Positions 48,301 through 61,000 of a stretch of DNA of 64,000 nt are shown here, in pieces. The position numbers and the translations under genes are program-made. Below the pieces are notes generated by a model that searched no databases, was not told the DNA's origin, and worked only from the letters and a program-made list of their open reading frames with translations. This stretch comes from Clusia tigrina (taxonomy: Eukaryota; Arthropoda; Insecta; Diptera; Clusiidae): NCBI GenBank assembly GCA_920105625.2, contig OV050032.1, positions 101,478,542 through 101,542,541 on the forward strand, written 5' to 3'. The first letter of the stretch is position 1. Each line of letters opens with the position of its first letter.

Positions 48301-51300
48301 TGAAGTTTTGTAACAATGAAGTACTCGAGCCTCTTGTTAATTTAAGCCATCTCTCAAAGCTACGCTACCCTAGAGTCCCAAATAAAACACTGATAAAACT
48401 TCAAACGCCCCTAACTTCTTTACGGTACGTCCTACACCTATCAAAGTTTGCAACATACAAATGCTTGTAACTTTTTACTGGAGCATCCTAAAGCCATCGC
48501 TCAAAGCTATGCTACCCTTGAGTCCCAAATCAAACACTGATAAAACTTCAATTGGCCCTAACTTCTTTACGGTACGTCCTACATCTATCAAAGTTTGCAA
48601 CATACAAATGCTTGTAACTTTTCACTGGAGCGTCATAAAACCTTGAAATTTTGTAACAATAAAGTACCCGAGCCTCTTGTCAATTTAAGCTATCGCTCAA
48701 AGCTATGCTACCCTAGAGTCCCAAATCAAACACTGATAAAACTTCAATTGGCCCTAACTTCTATACGGTATGTCCTACACCTATCAAAGTTTGCAATATA
48801 CTAATGCTTGTATCTTTTTACTGGAGCGTCATAAAACCTTGAAATTTTGTAACAATAAAGTACTCGAGACTTTTGTCAATTTAGGCAATCGCTCAATGCT
48901 ATGCTACCCTTGAGTCCCAAATCAAACACTGATAAAACTTCAAATGGCCCTAACTTCTATACGGTACGTCCTACACCTATCAAAGCTTGCAACATACAAA
49001 TGCTTGTAACTTTTTACTGGAGCGTCATAAAACTTTGAAATTTTGTAACAATAAAGTACTCGAGCCTCTTGTCAATTTAATCTATCGCTCAAAACTATGC
49101 TACCATTGAGTCCCAAATCAAACACTGATAAAACTTCAAATGGTCCTAACTTCTATACGGTACGTCCTACACCTATCAAAGTTTGCTACATACAAATGCT
49201 TGTAACTTTTTACTGGAGCGTCATAAAACCTTGAAATTTTATAACAATAAAGTAGTCGAGCCTCTTGTCAATTTAAGCTATCGCTCAAAGCTATGCTACC
49301 CTTGAGTCCCAAATCAAACACTCATAAAACTTCAAACGCCCCTAACTTCTTTACGGTACGTCCTACACCTATCAAAGTTTGCAACATACAAATGCTTATA
49401 ACTTTTTACTGGGTCGTCAAAAAAACTTGAAATTTTGTAACAATAAAGTATTCGAGCCTCTTGTCAATTTAAGCTATCGCTCAAAGCTATGCTACCCTTG
49501 AGTCCCAAATCAAACACTGATAAAACTTCAAACGCCCCTAACTTCTTTACGGTACGTCCAACACCTATCAAAGTTTGCAACATACAAATGATTGTAACTT
49601 TTTACTGGAGCGTCATAAAAGCTTGAAATGTTGTAACAATAAAGTACTCGAGCATCTTGTCAATTTAAGTTATCGCTCAAAGCTATGCTTCCCTAGAGTC
49701 CCAAATCAAACACTGATAAAACTTCAAATGGCCCTAACTTCTATACGGTACGTCCTACACCTCTCAAAGTTTGCAACATTCAAATGCTTGTAACTTTTTA
49801 CTGGAGCGTCATAAAACCTTGAAATTTTGTAACAATAAAGTACTCGAGCCTCTTGTCAATTTAAGCTATCGCTCAAAGCTAGCTACCCTTGAGTCTTAAA
49901 TCAAACACTGATAAAACTTCAAATGGCCCTAACTTCTATACGGTACGTCCTACACCTATCAAAGTTTGCAACATACAAATGCTTGTAACTTTTTACTGGA
50001 GCGTCATAAAACCTTGAAATTTTGTAACAATGAAGTACTCGACCCTCTTGTCAATTTAAGCCATCGCTCAAAGCTATGCTACCCTAGAGTCCCAAATAAA
50101 ACACTGATAAAACTTCAAACGCCCCTAACTTCTTTACGGCACGTCCTACACCTATCAAAGTTTGCAACATACAAATGCTTGTAACTTTTTACTGGAGCAT
50201 CCTAAAGCCATCGCTCAAAGCTATGCTACCCTTGAGTCCCAAATCAAACACTGATAAAACTTCAAATGGCCCTAACTTCTATACGGTACGTCCTACACCT
50301 ATCAAAGTTTGCAACATACAAATGCTTGTAACTTTTTTCTGGAGCGTCATAAAACCTTGAAATTTTGTAACAATGAAGTACCCGAGCCTCTTGTCAATTT
50401 AAGCTATCGCTCAAAGCTATGCTACCCTAGAGTCCCAAATCAAACACGGATAAAACTTAAAATGGCCCTAACTTCTATACGGTATGTCCTACACCTATCA
50501 GAGTTTGCAACATACAAATGCTTGTAACTTTTTACTGGAGCGTCATAAAACTTTGAAATTTTGTAACAATAAAGTACTCGAGCCTCTTGTCAATTTAGGC
50601 CATCGTTCAAAGCTATGCTACCCTTGAGTCCCAAATCAAACACTGATAAAACTTCAAACGCCCCTAACTTATTTACGGTACGTCCTACACCTGTCAAAGT
50701 TGTGCAACATTCAAATGCTTGTAACTTTTTACTGGAGCGTCATAAAACCTTGAAATTTTGTAACAATAAAGTACTCGAGCCTCTTGTCAATTTAAGCCAT
50801 CGCTCAAAGCTATGCTACCCTAGAGTCCCAAAACAAACACTGATAAAACTTCAAACGCCCCTAACTTCTTTACGGTACGTCCTACACCTATCAAAGTTGG
50901 CAACATTCAAATGCTTGTAACTTTTTACTGGAGCGTCATAAAACCTTGAAATTTTGTAACAATAAAGTACTCGAGGCTCTTGTTAATTTAAGCCATCGCT
51001 CAAAGCTATGCTACCCTTGGGTCAAAAATCAAACACTGATAAAACTTCAAATGGCCCTAACTTCTATACGGTACGTCGTAAGCCTATCAAAGTTTGCAAC
51101 ATACAAATGCTTGTAACTTTTTACTGGAGCGTCCAAAAACCTTGAAATTTTGTAACAATAAAGTACTCGAGCCTCTTGTCAATTTAAGCCATCGCTCAAA
51201 GCTATGCTACCCTTGAGTCCCAAATCAAACACTGATAAAACTTCAAATGCCCCTAACTTCTTTACGGTACGTCCTACACCTATCAAAGTTTGCAACATTC

Positions 51301-54300
51301 AAATGCTTGTAACTTTTTACTGGAGCGTCATAAAACCTTAAAATTTTGTAACAATAAAGTACTGGAGCCTCTTGTCAATTTAAGCTATCGCTCAAAGCTA
51401 TGCTACCCTAGAGTCCCAAATCAAACACTGATAAAACTTCAAACGCCCCTAACTTCTTTACGGTACGTCCTACACCTATCAAAGTTTGCAACATACAAAT
51501 GCTTGTAACTTTTACTGGAGCGTCATAAAACCTTGAAATTTTTTAACAATAAAGTACTGGAGCTTCTTGTCAATTTAAGCTATCGCTCAAAGCTATGCTA
51601 CCCTAGAGCCCCAAATCAAACACTGATAAAACTTCAAACGCCCCTAACTTCTTTACGGTACGTCCTACACCTATCAAAGTTTGCAACATACAAATGCTTG
51701 TAACTTTTTACTGGAGCGTCATAAAACCTTGAAATTTTGTAACAATAAAGTACTCGACCCTCTTGTAAATTTAAGTTATCGCTCAAAGCTATGCTACCCT
51801 AGAGTCCCAAATCAAACACTGATAAAACTTCAAATGACCCTAACTTCTTTACGGTACGTCCTACACCTATCAAAGTTGGCAACATTCAAATGCTTGTAAC
51901 TTTTTATTGGAGCTTCATAAAACCTTGAAATTTTGTAACAATAAAGTACTCGAGCCTCTTGTCAATTTAAGCTATCTCTCAAAGCTAGCTACCCTTGAGT
52001 CTTAAATCAAACACTGATAAAACTTCAAATGGCCCTAACTTCTATACGGTACGTCCTACACCTATCAAAGTTTGCAACTTACAAATGCTTGTAACTTTTT
52101 ACTGGAGCGTCATAAAACCTTGAAATTTTGTAACAATGAAGCACTCGAGCCTCTTGTCAATTTAAGCCATCGCTCAAAGCTATGCTACCCTAGAGTCCCA
52201 AATAAAACACTGATAAAACTTCAAACGCCCCTAACTTCTTTACGGTACGTCCTACACCTATCAAAGTTTGCAACATACAAATGCTTGTAACTTTTTACTG
52301 GAGCGTCATAAAACCTTGAACTTTTGTAACAATAAAGTACCCGAGCCTCTAGTCAATTTAAGCTATCGCTCAAAGCTATGGTACCCTAGAGTCCCAAATC
52401 AAACACTGATAAAACTTCAAATGGCCCTAACTTCTTTACGGTACTTTCTACACCTGTCAAAGTTTGCAACATTCAAATGCTTGTAACTTTTTACTGGAGC
52501 GTCATAAAACCTTGAAATTTTGTAACAATAAAGTACTCGAGCCTCTTGTCAATTTAAGCTATCGCTCAAAGCTATGCTACCCTTGAGTCTTAAATCAAAC
52601 ACTGATAAAACTTCAAATGCCCGTAACTTTTTTACGGTACGTCCTACACCTATCAAAGTTTGCAGCATACAAATGTTTGTAACTTTTTACTGGAGCGTCC
52701 TAAAACCTTGAAATTTTGTAACAATAAAGTACTCGAGCCTCTTGTCAATTTAAGCCATCGATCAAAGCTATGCTACCCTTGAGTCCCAAATCAAACACTG
52801 ATAAAACTTCAAACGCCCCTAAGTTCTTTACGGTACGTCCTACACCTATCAAAGTTGGCAACATTCAAATGCTTGTATCTTTTTACTGGAGCGTCATAAA
52901 ACCTTGAAATTTTGTAACAATAAAGTACCCGAGCCTCTTGTCAATTTAAGCCATCGCTCAAAGCTATGCTACCCTTGAGTCCCAAATCAAACACTGATAA
53001 AACTTCAAATGGCCCTAACTTCTATACGGTACATCCTACACCTATCAAAGTTTGCAACATACAAATGCTTGTAACTTTTTACTGGAGCGTCATAAAACCT
53101 TGAAATTTTGTAACAATAAAGTACTCGAGCCTCTTGTCAATTTAAGCCATCGCTCAAAGCTATGCTACCCTTGAGTCCCAAATTAAACACTGATAAAACT
53201 TTAAACGCCCCTAACTTCTTTACGGTACGTCCTACACCTATCAAAGTTTGCAACATTAAAATGCTTGTAACTTTTTACTGGAGCGTCATAAAACCTTGAA
53301 ATTTTGTAACAATAAAGTACTCGACCCTCTTGTCAATTTAAGTTATCGCTCAAAGCTATGCTACCCTAGAGTCCCAAATCAAACACTGATAAAACTTCAA
53401 ATGGCCCTAACTTCTTTACGGTACGTCCTACACCTATCAAAGTTGGCAACATTCAAATGCTTGTAACTTTTTACTGGAGCGTCATAAAACCTTGAAATTT
53501 TGTAACAATAAAGTACTCGAGCCTCTTGTCAATTTAAGCTATCGCTCAAAGCTAGCTACCCTTGAGTCTTAAATCAAACACTGATAAAACTTCAAATGGC
53601 CCTAACTTCTATACGGTACGTCCTACACCTATCAAAGTTTGCAACATACAAATGCTTGTAACTTTTTACTGGAGCGTCATAAAACCTTGAAGTTTTGTAA
53701 CAATGAAGTACTCGAGCCTCTTGTCAATTTAAGCCATCGCTCAAAGCTACGCTACCCTAGAGTCCCAAATAAAACACTGATAAAACTTCAAACGCCCTTA
53801 ACTTCTTTACGGTACGTCCTACACCTATCAAAGTTTGCAACATACAAATGCTTGTAACTTTTTACTGGAGCATCCTAAAGCCATCGCTCAAAGCTATGCT
53901 ACCCTTGAGTCCCAAATCAAACACTGATAAAACTTCAATTGGCCCTAACTTCTTTACGGTACGTCCTACACCTATCAAAGTTTGCAACATACAAATGCTT
54001 GTAACTTTTCACTGGAGCGTCATAAAACCTTGAAATTTTGTAACAATAAAGTACCCGAGCCTCTTGTCAATTTAAGCTATCGCTCAAAGCTATGCTACCC
54101 TAGAGTCCCAAATCAAACACTGATGAAACTTCAATTGGCCCTAACTTCTATACGGTATGTCCTACACCTATCAAAGTTTGCAATATACAAATGCTTGTAT
54201 CTTTTTACTGGAGCGTCATAAAACCTTGAAATTTTGTAACAATAAAGTACTCGAGACTCTTGTCAATTTAGGCCATCGCTCAAAACTATGCTACCATTGA

Positions 54301-57300
54301 GTCCCAAATCAAACACTGATAAAACTTCAAATGGTCCTAACTTCTATACGGTACGTCCTACACCTATCAAAGTTTGCTACATACAAATGCTTGTAACTTT
54401 TTACTGGAGCGTCATAAAACCTTGAAATTTTGTAACAATAAAGTAGTCGAGCCTCTTGTCAATTTAAGCTATCGCTCAAAGCTATGCTACCCTTGAGTCC
54501 CAAATCAAACACTCATAAAACTTCAAACGCCCCTAACTTCTTTACGGTACGTCCTACACCTATCAAAGTTTGCAACATACAAATGCTTATAACTTTTTAC
54601 TGGAGCGTCAAAAAACCTTGAAATTTTGTAACAATAAAGTATTCGAGCCTCTTGTCAATTTAAGCTATCGCTCAAAGCTATGCTACCCTTGAGTCCCAAA
54701 TCAAACACTGATAAAACTTCAAACGCCCCTAACTTCTTTACGGTACGTCCAACACCTATCAAAGTTTGCAACATACAAATGATTGTAACTTTTTACTGGA
54801 GCGTCATAAAAGCTTGAAATTTTGTAACAATAAAGTACTCGAGCATCTTGTCAATTTAAGTTATCGCTCAAAGCTATGCTTCCCTAGAGTCCCAAATCAA
54901 ACACTGATAAAACTTCAAATGGCCCTAACTTCTATACGGTACGTCCTACACCTCTCAAAGTTTGCAACATTCAAATGCTTGTAACTTTTTACTGGAGCGT
55001 CATAAAACCTTGAAATTTTGTAACAATAAAGTACTCGAGCCTCTTGTCAATTTAAGCTATCGCTCAAAGCTAGCTACCCTTGAGTCCCAAATCAAACACT
55101 GATAAAACTTCAAATGGCCCTAACTTCTATACGGTACGTCCTACACCTCTCAAAGCTTGCAACATACAAATGCTTGTAACTTTTTACTGGAGCGTCATAA
55201 AACTTTGAAATTTTGTAACAATAAAGTACTCGAGCCTCTTGTCAATTTAAGCTATCGCTCAAAACTATGCTACCATTGAGTCCCAAATCAAACACTGATA
55301 AAACTTCAAATGGTCCTAACTTCTATACGGTACGTCCTACACCTATCAAAGTTTGCTACATACAAATGCTTGTAACTTTTTACTGGAGCGTCATAAAACC
55401 TTGAAATTTTGTAACAATAAAGTAGTCGAGCCTCTTGTCAATTTAAGCTATCGCTCAAAGCTATGCTACCCTTGAGTCCCAAATCAAACACTCATAAAAC
55501 TTCAAACGCCCCTAACTTCTTTACGGTACGTCCTACACCTATCAAAGTTGGCAACATACAAATGCTAGTAACTTTTTACTGGAGCGTCCAAAAACCTTGA
55601 AATTTTGTAACAAAAAAGTACTCGAGCCTCTTGTCAATTTAAGCTATCGCTCAAAGCTATGCTACCCTAGAGTCCCAAATCAAACACTGATAAAACTTCA
55701 AACGCCCCTAACTTCTATAAGGTACGTCCTACACCTATCAAAGTTTGCAACATACAAATGCTTGTAACTTTTTACTGGAGCGTTATAAAACCTTGAAATT
55801 TTGTAACAATAAAGTACCCGAGCCTCTTGTCAATTTAAGTTATCGCTCAAAGCTATGCTACCCTACAGTCCCAAATCAAACACTGATAAAACTTCAAATG
55901 GCCCTAACTTCTTTACGGTACGTTCTACACCTGTCAAAGTTTGCAACATTCAAATGCTTGTAACTTTTTACTGGAGCGACATAAAACCTTGAAATTTTGT
56001 AACAATAAAGTACTCGAGCCTCTTGTCAATTTAAGCTATCGCTCAAAGCTATGCTACCCTTGAGTCTTAAATCAAACACTGATAAAACTTCAAATGCCCG
56101 AAACTTTTTTACGGTACGTCCTACACCTATCAAAGTTTGCAACATACAAATGTTTGTAACTTTTTACTGGAGCGTCCTAAAACCTTGAAATTTTGTAACA
56201 ATAAAGTACTCGAGCCTCTTGTCAATTTAAGCCATCGATCAAAGCTATGCTACCCTTGAGTCCCAAATCAAACACTGATAAAACTTCAAACGCCCCTAAC
56301 TTCTTTACGGTACGTCCTACACCTATCAAAGTTGGCAACATTCAAATGCTTGTATCTTTTTACTGGAGCGTCATAAAACCTTGAAATTTTGTAACAATAA
56401 AGTACCCGAGCCTCTTGTCAATTTAAGCCATCGCTCAAAGCTATGCTACCCTTGAGTCCCAAATCAAACACTGATAAAACTTCAAATGGCCCTAACTTCT
56501 ATACGGTACATCCTACACCTATCAAAGTTTGCAACATACAAATGCTTGTAACTTTTTACTGGAGCGTCATAAAACCTTGAAATTTTGTAACAATAAAGTA
56601 CTCGAGCCTCTTGTCAATTTAAGCCATCGCTCAAAGCTATGCTACCCTTGAGTCCCAAATTAAACACTGATAAAACTTCAAACGCCCCTAACTTCTTTAC
56701 GGTACGTCCTACACCTATCAAAGTTTGCAACATTAAAATGCTTGTAACTTTTTACTGGAGCGTCATAAAACCTTGAAATTTTGTAACAATAAAGTACTCG
56801 ACCCTCTTGTCAATTTAAGTTATCGCTCAAAGCTATACTACCCTAGAGTCCCAAATCAAACACTGATAAAACTTCAAATGGCCCTAACTTCTTTACGGTA
56901 CGTCCTACACCTATCAAAGTTGGCAACATTCAAATGCTTGTAACTTTTTACTGGAGCGTCATAAAACCTTGAAATTTTGTAACAATAAAGTACTCGAGCC
57001 TCTTGTCAATTTAAGCTATCGCTCAAAGCTAGCTACCCTTGAGTTTTAAATCAAACACTGATAAAACTTCAAATGGCCCTAACTTCTATACGGTACGTCC
57101 TACACCTATCAAAGTTTGCAACATACAAATGCTTGTAAATTTTTACTGGAGCGTCATAAAACCTTGAAGTTTTGTAACAATGAAGTACTCGAGCCTCTTG
57201 TCAATTTAAGCCATCGCTCAAAGCTACGCTACCCTAGAGTCCCAAATAAAACACTGATAAAACTTCAAACGCCCCTAACTTCTTTACGGTACGTCCTACA

Positions 57301-58044
57301 CCTATCAAAGTTTGCAACATACAAATGCTTGTAACTTTTTACTGGAGCATCCTAAAGCCATCGCTCAAAGCTATGCTACCCTTGAGTCCCAAATCAAACA
57401 CTGATAAAACTTCAATTGGCCCTAACTTCTTTACGGTACGTCCTACACCTATCAAAGTTTGCAACATACAAATGCTTGTAACTTTTCACTGGAGCGTCAT
57501 AAAACCTTGAAATTTTGTAACAATAAAGTACCCGAGCCTCTTGTCAATTTAAGCTATCGCTCAAAGCTATGCTACCCTAGAGTCCCAAATCAAACACTGA
57601 TAAAACTTCAATTGGCCCTAACTTCTATACGGTATGTCCTACACCTATCAAAGTTTGCTACATACAAATGCTTGTAACTTTTTACTGGAGCGTCATAAAA
57701 CCTTGAAATTTTGTAACAATAAAGTAGTCGAGCCTCTTGTCAATTTAAGCTATCGCTCAAAGCTATGCTACCCTTGAGTCCCAAATCAAACACTCATAAA
57801 ACTTCAAACGCCCCTAACTTCTTTACGGTACGTCCTACACCTATCAAAGTTTGCAACATACAAATGCTTATAACTTTTTACTGGAGCGTCAAAAAACCTT
57901 GAAATTTTGTAACAATAAAGTATTCGAGCCTCTTGTCAATTTAAGCTATCGCTCAAAGCTATGCTACCCTTGAGTCCCAAATCAAACACTGATAAAACTT
58001 CAAACGCCCCTAACTTCTTTACGGTACGTCCAACACCTATCAAA
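45366..58044 (+). repeat. Satellite domain mixing left-arm block copies with 1,714-bp-type units
   Basis: Monomers at 45757 and 46148, with the TATTGGAGCTTC and AGCTAGCTACCC markers, match the 11,091 block of the left arm and recur at 51681 and 52072 (offset 5,924 bp). Monomers at 53639, 53848 and 53982 recur at 57116, 57325 and 57459 (3,477 bp). Units related to the 1,714-bp type lie between them. The array is therefore a mosaic of blocks shuffled over tens of kilobases. Confidence 0.75.
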
Positions 58045-61000
58045 GTTTGCAACATCAAATGATTGTAACTTTTTACTGGAGCGTCATAAAAGCTTGAAAT
58101 GTTGTAACAATAAAGTACTCGAGCATCTTGTCAATTTAAGTTATCGCTCAAAGCTATGCTTCCCTAGAGTCCCAAATCAAACACTGATAAAACTTCATAT
58201 GGCCCTAACTTCTATACGGTACGTCCTACACCTCTCAAAGTTTGCAACATTCAAATGCTTGTAACTTTTTACTGGAGCGTCATAAAACCTTGAAATTTTG
58301 TAACAATAAAGTACTCGAGCCTCTTGTCAATTTAAGCTATCGCTCAAAGCTAGCTACCCTTGAGTCTTAAATCAAACACTGATAAAACTTCAAATGGCCC
58401 TAACTTCTATACGGTACGTCCTACACCTATCAAAGTTTGCAACATACAAATGCTTGTAACTTTTTACTGGAGCGTCATAAAACCTTGAAATTTTGTAACA
58501 ATGAAGTACTCGAGCCTCTTGTCAATTTAAGCCATCGCTCAAAGCTATGCTACCCTAGAGTCCCAAATAAAACACTGATAAAACTTCAAACGCCCCTAAC
58601 TTCTTTACGGCACGTCCTACACCTATCAAAGTTTGCAACATACAAATGCTTGTAACTTTTTACTGGAGCATCCTAAAGCCATCGCTCAAAGCTATGCTAC
58701 CCTTGAGTCCCAAATCAAACACTGATAAAACTTCAAATGGCCCTAACTTCTATACGGTACGTCCTACACCTATCAAAGTTTGCAACATACAAATGCTTGT
58801 AACTTTTTACTAAAGCGTCATAAAACCTTGAAATTTTGTAACAATGAAGTACCCGAGCCTCTTGTCAATTTAAGCTATCGCTCAAAGCTATGCTACCCTA
58901 GAGTCCCAAATCAAACACTGATAAAACTTAAAATGGCCCTAACTTCTATACGGTATGTCCTACACCTATCAGAGTTTGCAACATACAAATGCTTGTAACT
59001 TTTTACTGGAGCGTCATAAAACTTTGAAATTTTGTAACAATAAAGTACTCGAGCCTCTTGTCAATTTAGGCCATCGTTCAAAGCTATGCTACCCTTGAGT
59101 CCCAAATCAAACACTGATAAAACTTCAAACGCCCCTAACTTATTTACGGTACGTCCTACACCTGTCAAAGTTGTGCAACATTCAAATGCTTGTAACTTTT
59201 TACTGGAGCGTCATAAAACCTTGAAATTTTGTAACAATAAAGTACTCGAGCCTCTTGTCAATTTAAGCCATCGCTCAAAGCTATGCTACCCTAGAGTCCC
59301 AAAACAAACACTGATAAAACTTCAAACGCCCCTAACTTCTTTACGGTACGTCCTACACCTATCAAAGTTGGCAACATTCAAATGCTTGTAACTTTTTACT
59401 GGAGCGTCATAAAACCTTGAAATTTTGTAACAATAAAATACTCGAGGCTCTTGTTAATTTAAGCCATCGCTCAAAGCTATGCTACCCTTGGGTCCCAAAT
59501 CAAACACTGATAAAACTTCAAATGGCCCTAACTTCTATACGGTACGTCGTAAGCCTATCAAAGTTTGCAACATACAAATGCTTGTAACTTTTTACTGGAG
59601 CGTCCAAAAACCTTGAAATTTTGTAACAATAAAGCACTCGAGCCTCTTGTCAATTTAAGCCATCGCTCAAAGCTATGCTACCCTAGAGTCCCAAATCAAA
59701 CACTGATAAAACTTCAAATGGCCCTAACTTCTTTACGGTACGTCCTACACCTGTCAAAGTTTGCAACATTAAAATTTTTGTAACTTTTTACTGGAGCGTC
59801 ATAAAACCTTGAAATTTTGTAACAATAAAGTACTCGAGCCTCTTGTCAATTTAAGCTATGGCTCAAAGCTATGCTAAACTTGAGTCTTAAATCAAACACT
59901 GATAAAACTTCAAATGGCCCTAACTTCTTTACGGTACTTCCTACACCTATCAAATTTTGCAACATTCAAATGCTTGTAACTTTTTACTGGAGCGTCATAA
60001 AATCTTGAAATTTTGTAACAATAAAGTACACGAGCCTCTTGTCAATTTAAGCCATCGCTCAAAGCTATGCTACCCTAGAGTCCCAAATCAAACACTGATA
60101 AAACTTCAAATGGCCCTAACTTCTTTACGGTACGTCCTACACCTGTCAAAGTTTGCAACATTAAAATTTTTGTAACTTTTTACTGGAGCGTCATAAAACC
60201 TTGAAATTTTGTAACAATAAAGTACTCGAGCCTCTTGTCAATTTAAGCTATGGCTCAAAGCTATGCTAAACTTGAGTCTTAAATCAAACACTGATAAAAC
60301 TTCAAATGCCCCTAACTTTTTTACGGTACGCCCTACACCTATCAAAGTTTACAACATACAAATGCTTGTAACTTTTTACTGGAGCGTCCTAAAACCTTGA
60401 AATTTTGTAACAATAAAGTACTCGAGCCTCTTGTCAATTTAAGCCATCGCTCAAAGCTATGCTACCCTTGAGTCCCAAATCAAACACTGATAAAACTTCA
60501 AACGCCCCTAACTTCTTTACGGTACGTCCTACACCTATCAAAGTTGGCAACATTCAAATGCTTGTATCTTTTTACTGGAGCGTCATAAAACCTTGAAATT
60601 TTGTAACAATAAAGTATCCGAGCCTCTTGTCAATTTAAGCCATTGCTCAAAGCTATGCTACCCTTGAGTCCCAAATCAAACACTGATAAAACTTCAAATG
60701 GCCCTAACTTCTATACGGTGCATCCTACACCTATCAAAGTTTGCAACATACAAATGCTTGTAACTTTTTACTGGAGCGTCATAAAACCTTGAAATTTTGT
60801 AACAATAAAGTACTCGAGCCTCTTGTCAAATTAAGCCATCGCTCAAAGCTATGCTACCCTTGAGTCCCAAATCAAACACTGATAAAACTTCAAACGCCCC
60901 TAACTTCTTTACGGTACGTCCTACACCTATCAAAGTTTGCAACATTCAAATGCTTGTAACTTTTTACTGGAGCGCCCTAAAGCCATCGCTCAAAGCTATG